Positions 1 to 13,500 of a stretch of DNA of 64,000 nt are shown in pieces (within the stretch, counting starts at the first letter, position 1; each line of letters starts with the position of its first letter). The notes beneath the pieces are model-generated. The model searched no databases and was not told the DNA's origin. It was given only the letters and a program-made list of their open reading frames with translations. The DNA comes from Lepisosteus oculatus. Lineage: Eukaryota > Chordata > Actinopteri > Semionotiformes > Lepisosteidae. A program made the translations under genes and the position numbers. Location: positions 4,972,501 to 5,036,500 of the forward strand of contig NC_090697.1 in the NCBI RefSeq assembly GCF_040954835.1, in the 5' to 3' direction.

Positions 1-482
1 AGCAAAAGATCCCTGGCTTCACTGGAACAGAGATGAGGAATGAGGAACGGATTCCTTTACAGAAAAATAACTCCCTCTATCACAACAGACATTGTGAGTG
101 AACTCCCACCCTTTCCTCAAATATACTTAGGAGACAATGCAGTCTCTCTCTCTTAAAGGGCAAATGAAGGCAACCAGAGAATGCAGATTCTGCTCAGCAT
201 TCATGTTTCTGTCTTGACAGAGGGCGTTTTCTGCTATCCCACACAAAATGGCTATGTATCTGGTTTGTCTCCTATTCTGTTTTGCAAAACCTTTGCTCCT
301 AAAGAGCGCAGAGTTGTTTAACAGAAATTCTAACCGACAGATAAACATTACATTAGTGTAAACCTGAGCGCAATCAATTCGAAGAGAAGAGGAAAAGAGT
401 ATGTTAAAAAAAGACTCTTAAAGAGATTTCAATTTGCAGTGGAAAGACAAAAGTTACAAGTCTCACTGTAAAATCACCATAC
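1..482. other. GINM1 intron 2 (left part)
   Basis: No exon or known repeat is recognised. GINM1 exon 3 should lie to the left of the window; nothing here translates into its expected VVLNITYE-like segment on the minus strand. Confidence 0.6.
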
Positions 483-542
483 CTGCAAGTCCTTTGTCTC
501 CTGTGTGTCACCCACTGTTGTCACATTGATCGATATATTCTC
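483..542 (-). CDS. GINM1: GINM1 exon 2
   Basis: Sixty bases encode 20 residues (31-50) including NVTT, the motif that anchors the match to GINM1. The acceptor is TTTGTAG and the donor GTATGG, both on the minus strand. Confidence 0.78.
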
Positions 543-1639
543 CTACAAATTCAAGAGAAACAAGAGAAAAACACGAACTTGAACATAATGCCACTCGATT
601 TAAGAGGATTCATGAGATTCTGCTATTTAAAAGTTTCTCCTTCCCAATTTCAACTCTTTGTGCCAATTATCATGCTATCCCACAACAGACGCCAAACATC
701 CAAGACACTCATCTGAAACACAAATGTGAGTCTCAGTAGTCAGTACTTTTCGGCCCAAAAGTTAATTTGGTACATCGAAAAAAACACTGATGACTCAGCC
801 CTCGGTCATACCAACAAGGAGGAAAGACGTGCTGACTTTTACGCAGGTGAAGTAAATATTTTGTTTTTAAAAGAGGAGGAGCAAAGAAACAAAAAATCTT
901 GAATTCAAAAACATATCGCAAAAAAACGTAAAATACAACGATGGGATCTAAGCGAAATGTGTTCATAACAGTCTGACACTGTCACAACTTCTGGGGTTAA
1001 CTTGAGTGTTTATCTGTCGGTAGGATATGGTCATCCCGGTCGTCAGCAGTGTGAAATTGGCCGTTAAACCTCCTTTTCCCCCTCTTGTTTTTTTTGTCAA
1101 AACGGAGGCAGGAGGCATCAGCACGGTAAACACGCGAACCCAGGGGGTGGGAATCCGCCCGCCTCCTTGAAAGGTGGGAGGCATCCACACTGTGACAAAT
1201 GACAGACCTCAAAATGAACTGTGACACCCGCAGACACATGGGTGCGCTAATTCCGATTATTGACAAGGAAGCTCCCGAGTTTCCGTCACCGTCGACGCAT
1301 CTTTTAATTACGGCCCGGATTCACCGCTGGCTGACAACGGCGAGAAATTAAAATAACGTCGTCCCAAGTTTGCTCGGCTCATGTGATCAGCTGGAAATCT
1401 CAGTATTGAGCAATACGGGGCAAGCCAGGCTTCGCAAATATCGTACTTCCAAAGCACCGAGAGCCCCTCTTGAAAACGTCCCAGACGACGAACTAGCAGG
1501 ACGTTTTCACGCCGCCGAGAAGACGCCGGAGACAGCCGACGCTCCTCACCTTGTCCAGCTGCCTCGGTGCCGCATCTGTCAAGAGCACCAGCAGGAACAG
1601 CATACTGTATCCCCCGAGCAGCGCCCGCATCCTCTCCAT
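483..1639 (-). CDS. GINM1: GINM1, glycosylated integral membrane protein 1 (partial: exons 1-2 only)
   Basis: Two coding exons lie on the minus strand: 1639..1550 (90 bp) and 542..483 (60 bp). Exon 1 encodes 30 residues with a short basic N-terminus and a hydrophobic core (MLFLLVLL) that reads as a signal peptide, ending at a GTGAGG donor. Exon 2 follows a TTTGTAG acceptor, ends at a GTATGG donor and encodes ENISINVTTVGDTQETKDLQ, which resembles the RINVTTLKDDGD segment that follows the signal peptide of vertebrate GINM1. It carries two N-glycosylation sequons (NIS, NVT). Both junctions are phase 0. The known family is a single-pass type I membrane glycoprotein of about 330 residues and poorly known function; the rest lies beyond the left edge. 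The start at 1639 is preferred over a Met three codons later because it gives the basic N-region. Gene order beside PPIL4 supports the identity. Confidence 0.8.
543..1549. other. GINM1 intron 1 with CpG-rich right half
   Basis: The left half is AT-rich with no feature. From about 1040 to 1340 the sequence becomes GC- and CpG-richer, running into exon 1. It is best read as the downstream half of a promoter CpG island. The ORFs here have no family resemblance. Confidence 0.5.
1550..1639 (-). CDS. GINM1: GINM1 exon 1 (signal peptide)
   Basis: Encodes residues 1-30, a hydrophobic signal peptide ending in APRQLDK. The donor after AAG is GTGAGG, phase 0. The surroundings are GC- and CpG-rich, as expected at a promoter. 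Confidence 0.8.
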
Positions 1640-2106
1640 CTTGACTGTTGTGAGCTTCTCACATCCTGAGTGAAGCATCCTGGGTATAAAAGGAAATAAA
1701 TTCCAGTCGTTAAAGACACAGCGACGGCATTTTCATCGCCTTTTCTACACCTGCTGTGCCGTGGTCTAAATGGTGCTCATTAACTGTGCTCGACACCTTC
1801 AGCAGTGTCCTGTTTCGTGCAAGACCATGCACGTCTCCAGTTAATAGTCTCCAATCGCTCTGGTTTCCTTTTAGACTGTTCTCTGTTATAGCTTAACATG
1901 GTTATACTTAATAGCAGCGTGGGGCAAACGTGGCAAAATCTGCATATTTTCATTTACACACGCCAGTGAACAGTTTCAATATTTGCGCCAATTAAAACAC
2001 ATAGAAAATCCAGAAACGTGAGTCTATTTTCTCAGTGTTTTATGTCTAAAAAATTATCGATGTTCTAAGGTCAGTTTTCACAATAATATCACAAGTCCAA
2101 ACTAAG

Positions 2107-2238
2107 CCAATGTGAATTTTGGCCAGGACGTCGGGGTAACAACCCCTACTCTTTTCACCCTGGGACTTGTAATGACCGCAGACGCAGGACCTGAGTTTTA
2201 CATCTCATCCGAAGGGTGGGGCCTTTTTATGGTATAGT
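2107..2238 (-). repeat. 5S rRNA-derived SINE, distal part of interrupted outer copy
   Basis: This stretch is the reverse complement of the segment at about 2465-2575 (shared runs such as CTACTCTTTT, CATCTCATCCGAAG and TGGCCAGGAC). It is the downstream half of a minus-strand element whose 5S-like head lies at 2801-2945. The two halves are separated by the plus-strand copy at 2239-2803. Confidence 0.7.
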
Positions 2239-2803
2239 AAATATTGCCAGCAGCCATATCACCCTGCAACTCACAACTGGCAGCCCACTGGAGCCCAGCA
2301 GGTGTGAGCCTGGTCAGTACCTGGATGGGAGACCTCCTGGGAAAAACTAAGGCTGCTGCTGGAAGAGGTGTTAGTGGGGCAGTAGGGGGCGCTCACCCTG
2401 CAGTCCATGTGGGTCCTAATGCCCCAGTATAGTGACGGGGACACTATACTGTAAACAGGCGCCGTCCTTCGGATGAGACGTAAAACTCATCCTGACTCTC
2501 TGTGGTCATTAAAAATCCCAGGACATTTCTCGAAAAGAGTAGGGGTATAACCCTGGTGTCCTGGCCAAAATTCCCATTGGCACTTACCAATCATGGCCTC
2601 CTAATAATCCCCCTCTATGAATTGGTTTCATTACTCTGCTCTCCTCCCCACTGATAGCTGATGTGTGGTGAGCGTTCTGGCGCACTATGGCTGCTGTCGC
2701 ATCATCTAGGTGTATAATGCACATTGGTGGTGGTGGAGGCTGTAAAGCACTTTAAGTGGGGTGTCCAGAAAAGCGCTATATATGTGTAAGCAATTATTAT
2801 AGT
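2239..2803 (+). repeat. 5S rRNA-derived SINE, near full length
   Basis: The head contains a clear match to the 3' half of 5S rRNA (GCCTGGTCAGTACCTGGATG, then GGAGACCTCCTGGGA, around 2309-2342), including the internal promoter region. The body includes a conserved stretch around 2460-2580. The tail has the LINE-like GTCCAGAAAAGCGCTATATA motif and a short ATTATTAT end. TATAGT occurs at 2233-2238 and again at 2798-2803, a plausible target-site duplication. A 5S pseudogene alone would not explain the 450-bp body and tail. Confidence 0.8.
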
Positions 2804-2945
2804 GTCCCCGTCACTATACTGGGGCATTAGGACCCACACAGACACCTGTTCAAGCAGCAACCTTCGCTTTCCCAGGAGTCTCCCATCCAGGTACTGACCA
2901 GGCTCACACCTGCTGAGCTCAAGTGGGCTCGGCAGAGTACCAGGA
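2801..2945 (-). repeat. 5S rRNA-derived SINE, head of interrupted outer copy
   Basis: On the minus strand it reads GTGAGCCTGGTCAGTACCTG followed by GATGGGAGAC, the 5S rRNA-like head, and then the same sequence as 2400-2450 of the inner copy. The matching body continues on the other side of the inserted plus-strand copy, at 2107-2238. Confidence 0.75.
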
Positions 2946-4440
2946 CAGAGTAAAATAGTAGTATTTGTGAACTGCTAAATTGTTTAAGAACATACACTAT
3001 AAACAAGAAGAGGGTGTTTGCCCTGTCTAGCTTATTTGTACCTAAGTGGTCTAAGGATCTCATCCAGCTGACTCTTGAAAGAATTACAGAACATTATCAA
3101 ATTCAACCGTAAGGTGAGGTATGTTTTTCAAAACTCCCACAACCGTTTGTGTGAAAAATGGTTCTAGTCCTCAGTTTTAAATGTACTTTCCTATAGTTTC
3201 CCCTTGTATCTTCCGATTTGTGCTTGATTTCTGATTCTGGAGTGTTCACGTGATTAATTAGGTCGATAGTGAGATATCTGAATACTTGAATGAGATACTC
3301 TTGTACCCCTCTCTGTTTGGGATCATCCTGGAGTGGGACATTCCTTTGAGCTGTGAATATATCGGGCCTCCCTTCTCTCAACTGAGTTCAGAACATCAAT
3401 ATATTTTGTAACTCAATAATATGTCTTAGCAGTCCATCACATAGTTTTAACATACATTTGTTGTATAATATATTGTGCCTTTTCTACTGCTTCCCCACAT
3501 CATATAAAACAAAATTATATGTCAACATAAACCCCTAATTCTTTCACATTGTTCTTTGTCTACATTAAATGTCATCTGACAGGTTCTTTAAAAAATTTAT
3601 TTGCAGTTTCTACAGCGTTTATTGATATTGATATGTTATTCCTATGGAATCCTCACTAATTACATCACCCCAGTTAGAGCACTGAGCTCTTACCTGTTTA
3701 TTTTTTCTATCCATTAACCAGCTTTGACATCCAAAGACTTAAATTGACCTGAATGCCTCCTGTGATTAAAAAAAACATCTTTTATGAGGGACTTAATCAA
3801 CAGTTTGGTGAAAATCTAAACATATCACATTCTCTGTGTGAATCAATTACTGCTGTTGCTCGTTCAAGAGCTCTAACCCGTACACAAATAAAGATCTACT
3901 GTGCCTTTTCTAAAACCCATATTGTTTATCCCCCAGAAGTCCACCTCTCCAGTTCAGATGATCTTGTAGTTTAGTGCCGATTATTGTTTCTATTAACTCG
4001 CCTTTAATAGAAAGAAGACGTAGTGGTCTGTAATTATTTGGTACATGTTTTAATGGATTTTTACCATACACAAAAAGACAGCAGTCAGAAGTGCAGGATC
4101 ATTATTCCAGACGAGAAAACACAAATGGTGCACAATGCAAAATTGTTTTATTGCTTTATTTTAAAGACGATGTGTCATGAAAATAGCTATATTGACTATT
4201 ACTCCAACTACTTCAAATTCCATTTGTGCAAGTCAATTTTATTAACGATTACCGCTTTAAAACATGCACTGAAGTGATTAATAAACATTTAAAAGTCCCA
4301 TAAAGAGAAGTTTAACTTTTAGTGTATATATCGGTTATGATAGCATGGCAATTCCTTAATACCGGTTTAACGAAGGCAAGGGCTGGTCCTCTGCACAACC
4401 TCAAAACAGACGAGAAGGTGGAAGTCTCGCATTGAGGTGT
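2946..4440. other. Intergenic spacer left of PPIL4
   Basis: AT-rich sequence with no convincing gene. The open frames at 3103-3381, 3753-3974 and 4023-4277 have no recognisable family, splice context or codon bias. Some of it may be old LINE sequence, but I cannot name it. Confidence 0.5.
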
Positions 4441-4450
4441 CGCTTTTTGA

Positions 4451-4458
4451 TGACGTAA
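4451..4458 (+). promoter_or_regulatory. CRE/ATF-like site upstream of PPIL4
   Basis: TGACGTAA lies 26 bases before the PPIL4 start codon, within the likely core promoter or 5' UTR. Motif match only; no direct evidence of use. Confidence 0.35.
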
Positions 4459-4483
4459 AGTCCGGTAATAAGCGCTTCTGAGC

Positions 4484-4553
4484 ATGGCTGTACTATTAGA
4501 AACAACTTTAGGGGATATCGTCCTTGATCTGTACACAGAAGAAAGGCCCAGGG
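4484..4553 (+). CDS. PPIL4: PPIL4 exon 1
   Basis: Encodes residues 1-23 ([20 protein letters not shown], then RPR) plus one base. The start context is GAGCATGG and the donor GTAAGA. Confidence 0.95.
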
Positions 4554-7500
4554 GTAAGACAAAATATCACGTAATAGCAAAGCAATGAATATTTCATTGC
4601 GATACATTTCGTCTCGGTTATTTGTGGAGACAAATGTTTGACCTAACTATGTTGTGGTAGGCATTATCGTAATTACCTCAAGTCGTGAGCTCTGTATATC
4701 AGGACGGCATTTTCAATTGTTTTTAATGATTATAATTCAGAATTTGTAAAAATAAGTAATGTTTGGTAAAAATAAAAGGCCTAGATGGGTATAGCCCAAC
4801 TGCGTGTTTTCCTGAAATGAACTGACGCCTGTCCCTGGTACACTGGCGATTGTGAAGTTGCGCAGTCTGAAGTATCACTGTTAGGCATGTTTATTAACGT
4901 TTTGCTTTGTAGACAACGAGGCCGTTAAATGCAACGTGTTGCGATATATGTAGAAATAACATCGTTAATGCAGTTGTTTTCTTTTACAGCTTCCTTAAAC
5001 TTCTTGAAATTATGCAGAATCAAATATTACAACTACTGCCTCTTTCACAATGTACAGGTAATATCGTTCAGTTAAATTGTTGTCGCCTTCTAAAAGTAAG
5101 TCCGTGACGATGAAGGAAACTGTTCTATAGTTCATTGACACTGCGGCGGCCGGGTATAACTCACCAGTATTATAAGGCAGTGTCTACTTTTGTAATGTGT
5201 TTAAGCACGTCTGAAGTATTAAGAAATCCACCTAGGCGGTGAATTCATCAGTAATGGAAGACGGAGATGGATACATCTGGATTTTCGATAGTCTTACACA
5301 CGGACGGTTTCTGTTTCCTGTGTGTATGATCCTCTGTGCTTTATACATCAAGTCTTATAATGCACAGTTGTCTTCTGTAAAATTACATATAACCCTGAGT
5401 GTCCATATCTAAGATGTAAGCCACTGCCTGGAACATTTGTTGTATGAAATTCCTCTGCTTATAAATCTGTTTCATATTTCTAATACTGCTTTACTCTGTA
5501 TTGCAAAGTTCTTGACTGTTGAGACAACGCTGTCCTATCCCAGTCATACCAGTTTTCCAGCACATAAGAGAACCCTTCCTCCACTTTCTCTCAGCTGTGT
5601 TGGTCTTGCCATTGCAGAGGGATTTCATCGTCCAGACTGGAGATCCAACTGGCACAGGCCGTGGGGGTGACTCGGTTTTCAGGTTAGACTTTTTTTTTCC
5701 TGTGAAAAAGGAGAGGGGGCACGGTTCGAAACAGCCATAGACAGCCGAAAGGCTCAATCCCTTACTGCCTTCTGGCACTCGATCGAGATTCATAATTTTA
5801 GACGACACCTTTGATATCTCAGCTGTGTAACTCAGACACTGGTGTTTTTACTTCTCAGCCTGCTGCGGTCTTATTGACTTAGTCCGCAGTATTCACTGTT
5901 AAAGTAAAACACATAAATGCAGGGTTTTTTTTTTTGTGACTGTGTTGTAGCTACAGTGTGTGTTCTGATTCAGTTCTTGCTGTTTCATTGTGTTTGCTAG
6001 ACAGTTGGGTTGCTTTCCATGGTTGGTGCTAACCTTATTTTCAATTTGAGGGTTTTCTTGGGAGAAAGGCATCTGGTTAACAAATAACAGTAATCATACA
6101 CTGGGGGCTAATGCTCATCAGTGCCTTTTTTGTTTTGTCTCTTATTATAAAGTGATGCGTTTTCAACTCGTAAATCCATTTTTCTTGCACCAGTAAGCTG
6201 TACGGGGACCAGGCCCGGTTTTTCGAGATGGAGAAGGCTCCCCGGATCAAACACAGGAAGAAGGGGACAGTTTCCATGGTGAACAACGGTAGCGAGCAGC
6301 ATGGCTCTCAGGTAAAGATTCTGTGCCCTTCAACCAAGCGAAAACTGGTTAAAGGGCAGCCGCAGTCCCCATTTCTCAGACCGGTTATTATCTCGGTCAC
6401 CAAATAAATTGATTGACGGTGTGGCAAAATTTTACAGCTCTGAATTACGTACAAGACCGTGAACTTGGTGATAGTTCTGGATGGTCCCCAAGGTGTCGCA
6501 AACCACTGGTCTCTCTGTGGGTGAGAGCAAGAGTCTGCGTGAATTGTGACATGAAGCGGCCCTTCCTGCTCACTAGTCACTGTGAGGACTAATGTAATGT
6601 AATGTACGAGCATATAAGTACAGGTTGTGTGTCAGACATTTAACCACAGAAATGTTCTCAAAGTTAACCAAGGCTGGACTGGGAAGGAAGACCTTTAAGG
6701 AATGCTAGATTGCTGTTGTAGATTGTATTGTTTGCAGTGGACTGGTGTCCCACATCCAGAGTGAGCCTGTTGCTTGCTGGGATAGGCTGCAGTTCCTTTA
6801 TGCCCCTGTATTGGATTGGTCAAACAGTTGGTGCAGCCGTTTACATAACAGCTTTATTGTTATGTTTATTGTTAAATCTGACTATCTATTTAAATGCATT
6901 TACATTTTGTGAAAGGGTTAGATGGTATTTTACAGTAGAATAAAAGTTTAGTGCACAATAATTTTTTCAGAATTAGTATTACCATTCCATGGTTGTTAAC
7001 TGGCAAAGAGCAAATACACCTTTGAGACACCTGAAGAAGGCTCCACAAAAGAAACATAGTGTTTCTTTTCTTCTCTTTTTGGCATGGAATAAACCTTTAC
7101 TTGTTCCAAAGAGAAAATACTTTTTAAGGCTAAAACTTTATATTGCTTCCAGGCATCTCAGCACACTAGTCATCAGTAATTTAAGATTTTGTGTTGCAGT
7201 AGATATAGTATGGAAGCCTTCAGTTCTAGCTGTAGATGTAGTGTACCATTTGGAATGTAGTTTCAGGGTTCGGAACAGGCATTTTATGCAAAGCAGCGTC
7301 AAGCTTGGTAAAGGTCTGGTCTTTGCCTGTTTTTTAAGTTTTTCTAAAGGAGGATGTATTTTACTTATATGAAATCATATTGGTGTTTAAGCAACAGTTA
7401 CAAAATTAATTAAACACTTAGTAAATATGACACCAGTTGTAAGAAGATTCAGTATTTAAACTTTGATTTAGCCTACCGGGTGTGTGTCTCTGTTGCTGTT

Positions 7501-10500
7501 AGGTTTTAGTCCAATAGCTCACAATAAGAATACTCCAAAAAGTAAAAATATGTTTTGCGAAAATAATTTCTCCCTGGCTTAGCTCTGGGTTTGGTCAATT
7601 TTAATTGTATCCTTGTCACTAAATTCACAACAAATGCAAAAAATAACTCTTATTTCTTTCAAAAACTTTATAAAAGGGAAGTCTTTTGAAATGTTTTATG
7701 ATGAAGACATGATTTTTAGCAAGACTTGATTAAATGGCTGTAAACTGCTCAAATCAAAACATACATGGGTTTTTGAAGTGAAAATTCTCAAAAAATGTTT
7801 ACCATTTGAAGAAGTGTTATTTTTCCCTCTGCAGTTCCTTATTACCACTGGGGAGAACCTGGACTACCTGGATGGAGTGCACACGGTGTTTGGAGAAGTG
7901 ACAGAAGGTATGGATGTGCTGATGAAGATCAATGAAGCCTTTGTCGATAAAGACTTCATCCCTTACCAGGACATCAGGTGAGTCTCCAAGCACACACCCA
8001 AACATGAAATCCCACATGCCTTGTGAAATATTTCACACATTGTTTGCAAAAAATGAAACAACTACTTGCACAGCAAGTAAAGCATAATGAGCCTTTCTTT
8101 CTAATATTATTGACATGAGTCACTCAGCATTCATAAAACAAGTACAAATAAGTAAATCGAGGTATTATGTGTGTGCTGTTGAGTACCATTTTTAAAGAAG
8201 AAGTGAATGGATGTCTGTTTTTATGAAAATGGTACTGTCAGAAGCACTGTGCAGATCTTTGTGCATTCTTCTTGTCCAAAAAAAAGCTCTTCAGGGTTAA
8301 ATTATTATATATTTCTAATAATTAGGAACCAGTTAGATGGATTGCATTTTTACATAGATATGAGTAAGTATAAAAAGGATCGACTGCTTTTTTTTCTCTT
8401 TTTCTTGCTTATTGAAGTATATGTATACCGTCTGCCTGTTTTCGAAAAGAATGTCATGTTTGAAATCACACATTAGGACCAGCGGTGTTTTGTGTGGCGG
8501 TGTCCAGAATGCAAAGAGTGTGTTCTTTCTTCCTGCAGAATAAACCACACGGTGATTCTGGATGATCCCTTCGACGATCCCCCTGGTCTGCCAATTCCCG
8601 ATCGCTCCCCCGAACCAACCAAGGAGCAGCTGGATGTGAGTTCATCCTTAGACACCGATGGCGGTCGATGAGGAAAGAAAGTCATATTTATAAATGCTAT
8701 AATGGGTATATGGGGTTATAACGGCTTTCCTCCGGTTTTTTCTTCTTTTCCCCCGCACTCCAGAAACATGCTGGTGGATTAATAGGCTTAATGGGTCCTG
8801 GTGTGTGTGTGTGTGAGTCCGTGTGTGCATCCGGTCCTCACGATGGACCGGAGTCTCCTCTCCAGGGTGTGTCCTGCCTTGCACCCATGTCTTGCCGGGA
8901 TAAACTCTGGCTTCCCCCACAGCCCTGTACTGGATAAGGCTGTTAGAAAGCAGATGGATAATGATTCTGGAAAATATGAACAAAAATAAAAAAAAGCTCC
9001 TCACGAGCTACAGAAAAAGTCCATTGAAACCGTGAAATCCTAATTAAGCAATTCTCTTTTTCAGAAGGACAAAGGTTGGGGGAAAAATAATCTTGCTCTG
9101 TGATGTTCAGAACGACAGATTAGCTTTAGCTATTAGATTTATAGATTTAGCTATAAAAACATGATATTTGCGAATGCTTACAGGAGTGATAATCCGTGAT
9201 TTTATTTTTACCGATTGTGTACTTGTTTTTAAGCACACAGCAGCTCCGCAGCAGCTGAACAAACCGGTCAGCTTTGTACTTAATGTTGTCTGTATCCGTC
9301 CAGTGCAACGACAGCCTCAGAGTGCTTTCCACAGTCACTTCATGGCAAACGTCGCCTTGAAAACAGTACAACAAGCGGGGCCATCAGAATTTTAGTTTTT
9401 GAAATGAACCAACTAACCACTAGTAAAGAGAGGGATTTTCAAATGTCTAGATTTTACATCTACTGTATGCAATGAAATAACACAAACTGTCAATTTCTAT
9501 GACAGTCAATCAAAAAGAGAAGAGTATTTAGAGTATCTCAAACATTATAATAGTAACATTTATGGGAAAGTTGTAGAACACAGGTTCCTTATGCTTGGGG
9601 AAAATAAGGGACATATGCATAGGCACTCCTAACCCTGGCCTTTTCATATTCAGTCAACAAAGTGTTACAAAAAGTGTGATCGGCAGGAGGAGATGAACCG
9701 CAAACTGCCATGTCTTCAAAATGTCCCTCTTTATTATGTTGGCAGAGCGGTAGAATTGGAGCAGATGAAGACATCGACGATGGCCAGGGAAAGTGTGCAG
9801 AGGAACTGGACGAGCAGCTCAAAGAGAAGGAGGCTAAAACCCAGGCCATCCTTCTGGAGATGGTGAGGAAACGAGCCCGTCTGGGCACGGATAAGAGGCG
9901 TCCGTTTCGCCCCTGCTTGATGCTTTACAACACCCCTCCTCCCAGCAAGTCTTATTGAACTGGAGAGAAGATAGGTCTGTCAGTTGATTGATTCATACTG
10001 CTCCTTGGGATAAAAAAAGGACTGAGCTCAGGCTGAGTGATTTCATGATAATGCCATGTGCTCAGTGTTTTTTAAATTTGAGTTGACTTAAAATTGCCCC
10101 AATGACTGGATTGGCTGATCTGTATAAGTAGCCATTCAAAAGATATAATTGTACTTCAAGTAAAAACATGTAGAGATCAACCCACTTGCTGTGTGTGAAT
10201 TACGGAGGTCGCCTGGCTGCTATCTGTATAATTGAGGATGGGCTGTCTGTGAAAGACACTGCCTGGAAGGAAGAGGTGCACAGAAGACTAGTCCAGAGAA
10301 ACCAGAAAACTCCCTTTTTGTAGAGAAGGCTAATCCTAGACAGCAGAGGACCATCACTTTCAGCTGAGCCATCTGAGAAATACTTTTCGGGCTTCTGCAG
10401 CTGCAGCACGAGAAATTCCAGAAAGAGTTGCAGTCCTTCGCACATCAGCAGACTGTACTTCTCTGCCTGCATCTTGCTCAGAGGCCGTTTGCCCGTTACA

Positions 10501-13500
10501 TGGCAGACAGAATCTAGCATCTTCCGTGCCCCGAGAGAGCCTCTGAGCTGGTGTGGTGGAGAGTTTCTTCCTCCGAAGCAGAATTCCATCTTGGACCGAG
10601 TGTTCGGCTGACTGGTGCGGTGCTAAAGCTGTTCGGCGAGGAAACGAAGTGTAGGGATGTAGGGAGGAATCTCCTTCAATACAGAAATGCCTTCGGTGCA
10701 TTCTGAGGGCGATCCAGTGCTCAAGTCAACAGTGGTGACAAAGTCCTTCCATGGTGTGATTTTTGTGGGAGCAGCTCTCCCCTGCTGTCAACAGCAGACA
10801 ACACTGACCTGGCAGCCTTCAACAGGACTGGTGGTGGTCAAGCATTTGCAATGTTTCATACTGGAAACAGATCATGAATGTTTCAGCTGTTTGTTTTTTG
10901 TGTTCACATTAACTGCAATTGTGCGTGTGGCACTAATGTTAGGCTTCAGTGCTACGTTTCTTTGTGCATTACTATGTAGTCGTATTCAGTGCAAAGTGCT
11001 TAAATGGTAAGAAGATTCTGCGAAGCTGGCTGGTGTCTGAACCACAAGCTCATCACAAACCTCAGCTGCCTGGAATAATCCAACTGTTCCATCAGGAATA
11101 ACCCTTGAGCATCTCTCAGACCTTGTGCATTATGTAATGCAGCAAAACACAGCAGAGGGCTTTTAATTTACCCCTTTACAGACAAAATCCCAGTGGGCAG
11201 GACATTAGATTGCTGAACAGCAACCAGCCTTTCAAATCTTCCTTTTGCTACAGGTGGGCGACCTGCCTGATGCTGAAATTAAACCACCTGAAAACGTCCT
11301 GTTTGTGTGTAAACTCAACCCAGTGACGACGGATGAAGATCTTGAAATCATATTCTCTCGCTTTGGATCCATCAAGAGGTGAGACCGCATCTTACCTCTG
11401 CTATTCTGAGCACAATATAAAGTAGATTTTGTGGTGCTCTTGGCTTTCTGAAATGAGACTCCTACTGAATGAGCTGGTTCAAACCCACCTTCAGTCATAA
11501 AATGTATAAGAAACTCAAAGTGCTGTGTAAGTACACCCAAAGTACAGTGTACATAGCAGAAGAAAAAAGAGAGAAAGGAAAATATTCAGAAACCAAAGGT
11601 TCAGTTACAACATTGTGCATTTTCTTCTGCAGTGTTTGTTTCCAGCAAACTACAGCTCAGTTGGTTGTATTTAGAATCACATGATGTTACAACATGTAGC
11701 ACATGGAAACTTAATCTGATTTTTTTTTGCTTTTGCCATGTTAGGTTCTAAATATTATTACCTAATTAGACTGTTTACAGTATGAACTTCCTCTAATGGG
11801 CTGACATTTTTTGCACACCATCTGAAATGTTTCATAATGCATTTACACTAACAAGTAAAGCATGTGTTACAAGTAGTGCAGATTCACATAAGATCTTATC
11901 ATCGAATATATAATTACAGTGGAATCCAAGATCACATTAATCTTCCTGAATATAAATATTCTCGTGTTGCGATTATAGTCTGTATGTAATTTGAACATTA
12001 TTTCCTTGCAAGATAATGCATTTGCTGTGTAATTACAGCGTTACTGATGTAGCCTTAGTCTAAATTTTCTTGGCATTATTTCATTTGCCTGGTTTATTTG
12101 CACAATTCTCAATGTGCGGTTATTCAGCTTAGCTCGCTGCTGTTGGCCTACATCAGGCTTGGAGAGAGAGAATGCTGATGTCATCATAGCTGCTCCAGTA
12201 GGATGAAGAGTACATGTGCTTCCTTTTGCGACATGAACTAAGAGCACAGGTAGCAGAGCTTTTGAGCTGAACAGAGAGCCAAGACGTATTGCTTTACATC
12301 CGAGCCTAGCAGGTGGCTGATTTGAAATACAAGCAAGTGGTAGTTGAAATGCTGCTGTAATACCATTAAGCAAAGCAGTTTGCTCAGATTGTTATTGTAA
12401 ATGCTTTGCTGCATATATGGGTACTCTCCAGTTCATCTGGGACAATCTGTTCTCAAACTGACTTACCTACTTAAATAGACAATTAGAGAAAATTGAAACT
12501 TGACCACACCATTCTTTGAATGTGCAATGCCTCCATGGAGATTAACCACAGATAACAGCAATGTACTGCAGATTATGGCCAGTGATCTGTACTGGACAGC
12601 TCTCTGAATAGTGGCTTTCACAGGATTAGCCTGAATGTGCTTCCTAACCATGTGATTGCCACACAGACGCATAAAATGTTCAAGTCACCATAAACCTAGG
12701 TCATACTTTTTCCAAACAATTTTACAAAGATCTTCAGAGACCAGATCTATTAGATATCCTTAAGTAAATGTCCATTTCTCTGTTAACTATAGATATCGGA
12801 CAGACAACATGTTCTTGAACAGGCCAGGAGTGTGCAGTGTTTGACCAAGCGTGTGCCTCTGCCTAGGGAATCCTGGTCTAGCTATTATTATAATAATTAA
12901 TAATAATAATTGGCTGATGGGTTTATCCAGAGTGACTTACATTTGTACACTTGCATTTATGGCACCTTGCTCAACTAGCGGTGTCCTGCCTGACACTACT
13001 CCACTGCTGCCCATTAATATCACGCTACAGAATGCAGGGCTTGAACTCAACCCATTGGACTCAACCCATGATCCAAATGAGACCAGGTTCTGGTTACTCT
13101 TTTCACAAGCACTTTAATTATTTTTAATGTTTTTTCCACCATTACATACTGTAGCTACAGTAGACGTTTTGTAGCACATGAAGCACAGTTCAGTTAATGT
13201 TGTCCTTAATGCAGATTACATGCACGTTTTTTGGGTTTTAGATGTCAAATGTTTGCTTTCTCTTTTGGCAGTTGTGAGATTATTAAGGACTGGAAAACGG
13301 GAGAATCGCTGTGCTATGCGTTCATTGAATTCGAAAAGGTAGGGATTGCAACTGTTGTTATTGATTTAAATTAGACTGTTTGCAAAGAAAACCTTCTAGT
13401 TTCAAGTGATGATATTCTTATATTCTCTAGCATGTAGAAAAACGTGTGTTGGAAAGCCTGTGTTTGGAAACAGGTGTAATGTCACTTCACATGTCAAATT

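Noticed and set aside
2300-2345. 5S rRNA gene
   Set aside because: Only the 3' half is 5S-like and it is joined to a SINE body and LINE-type tail.
10200-10701. Two long antisense frames in PPIL4 intron 7
   Set aside because: They overlap each other, lack family similarity and have no splice or promoter context.
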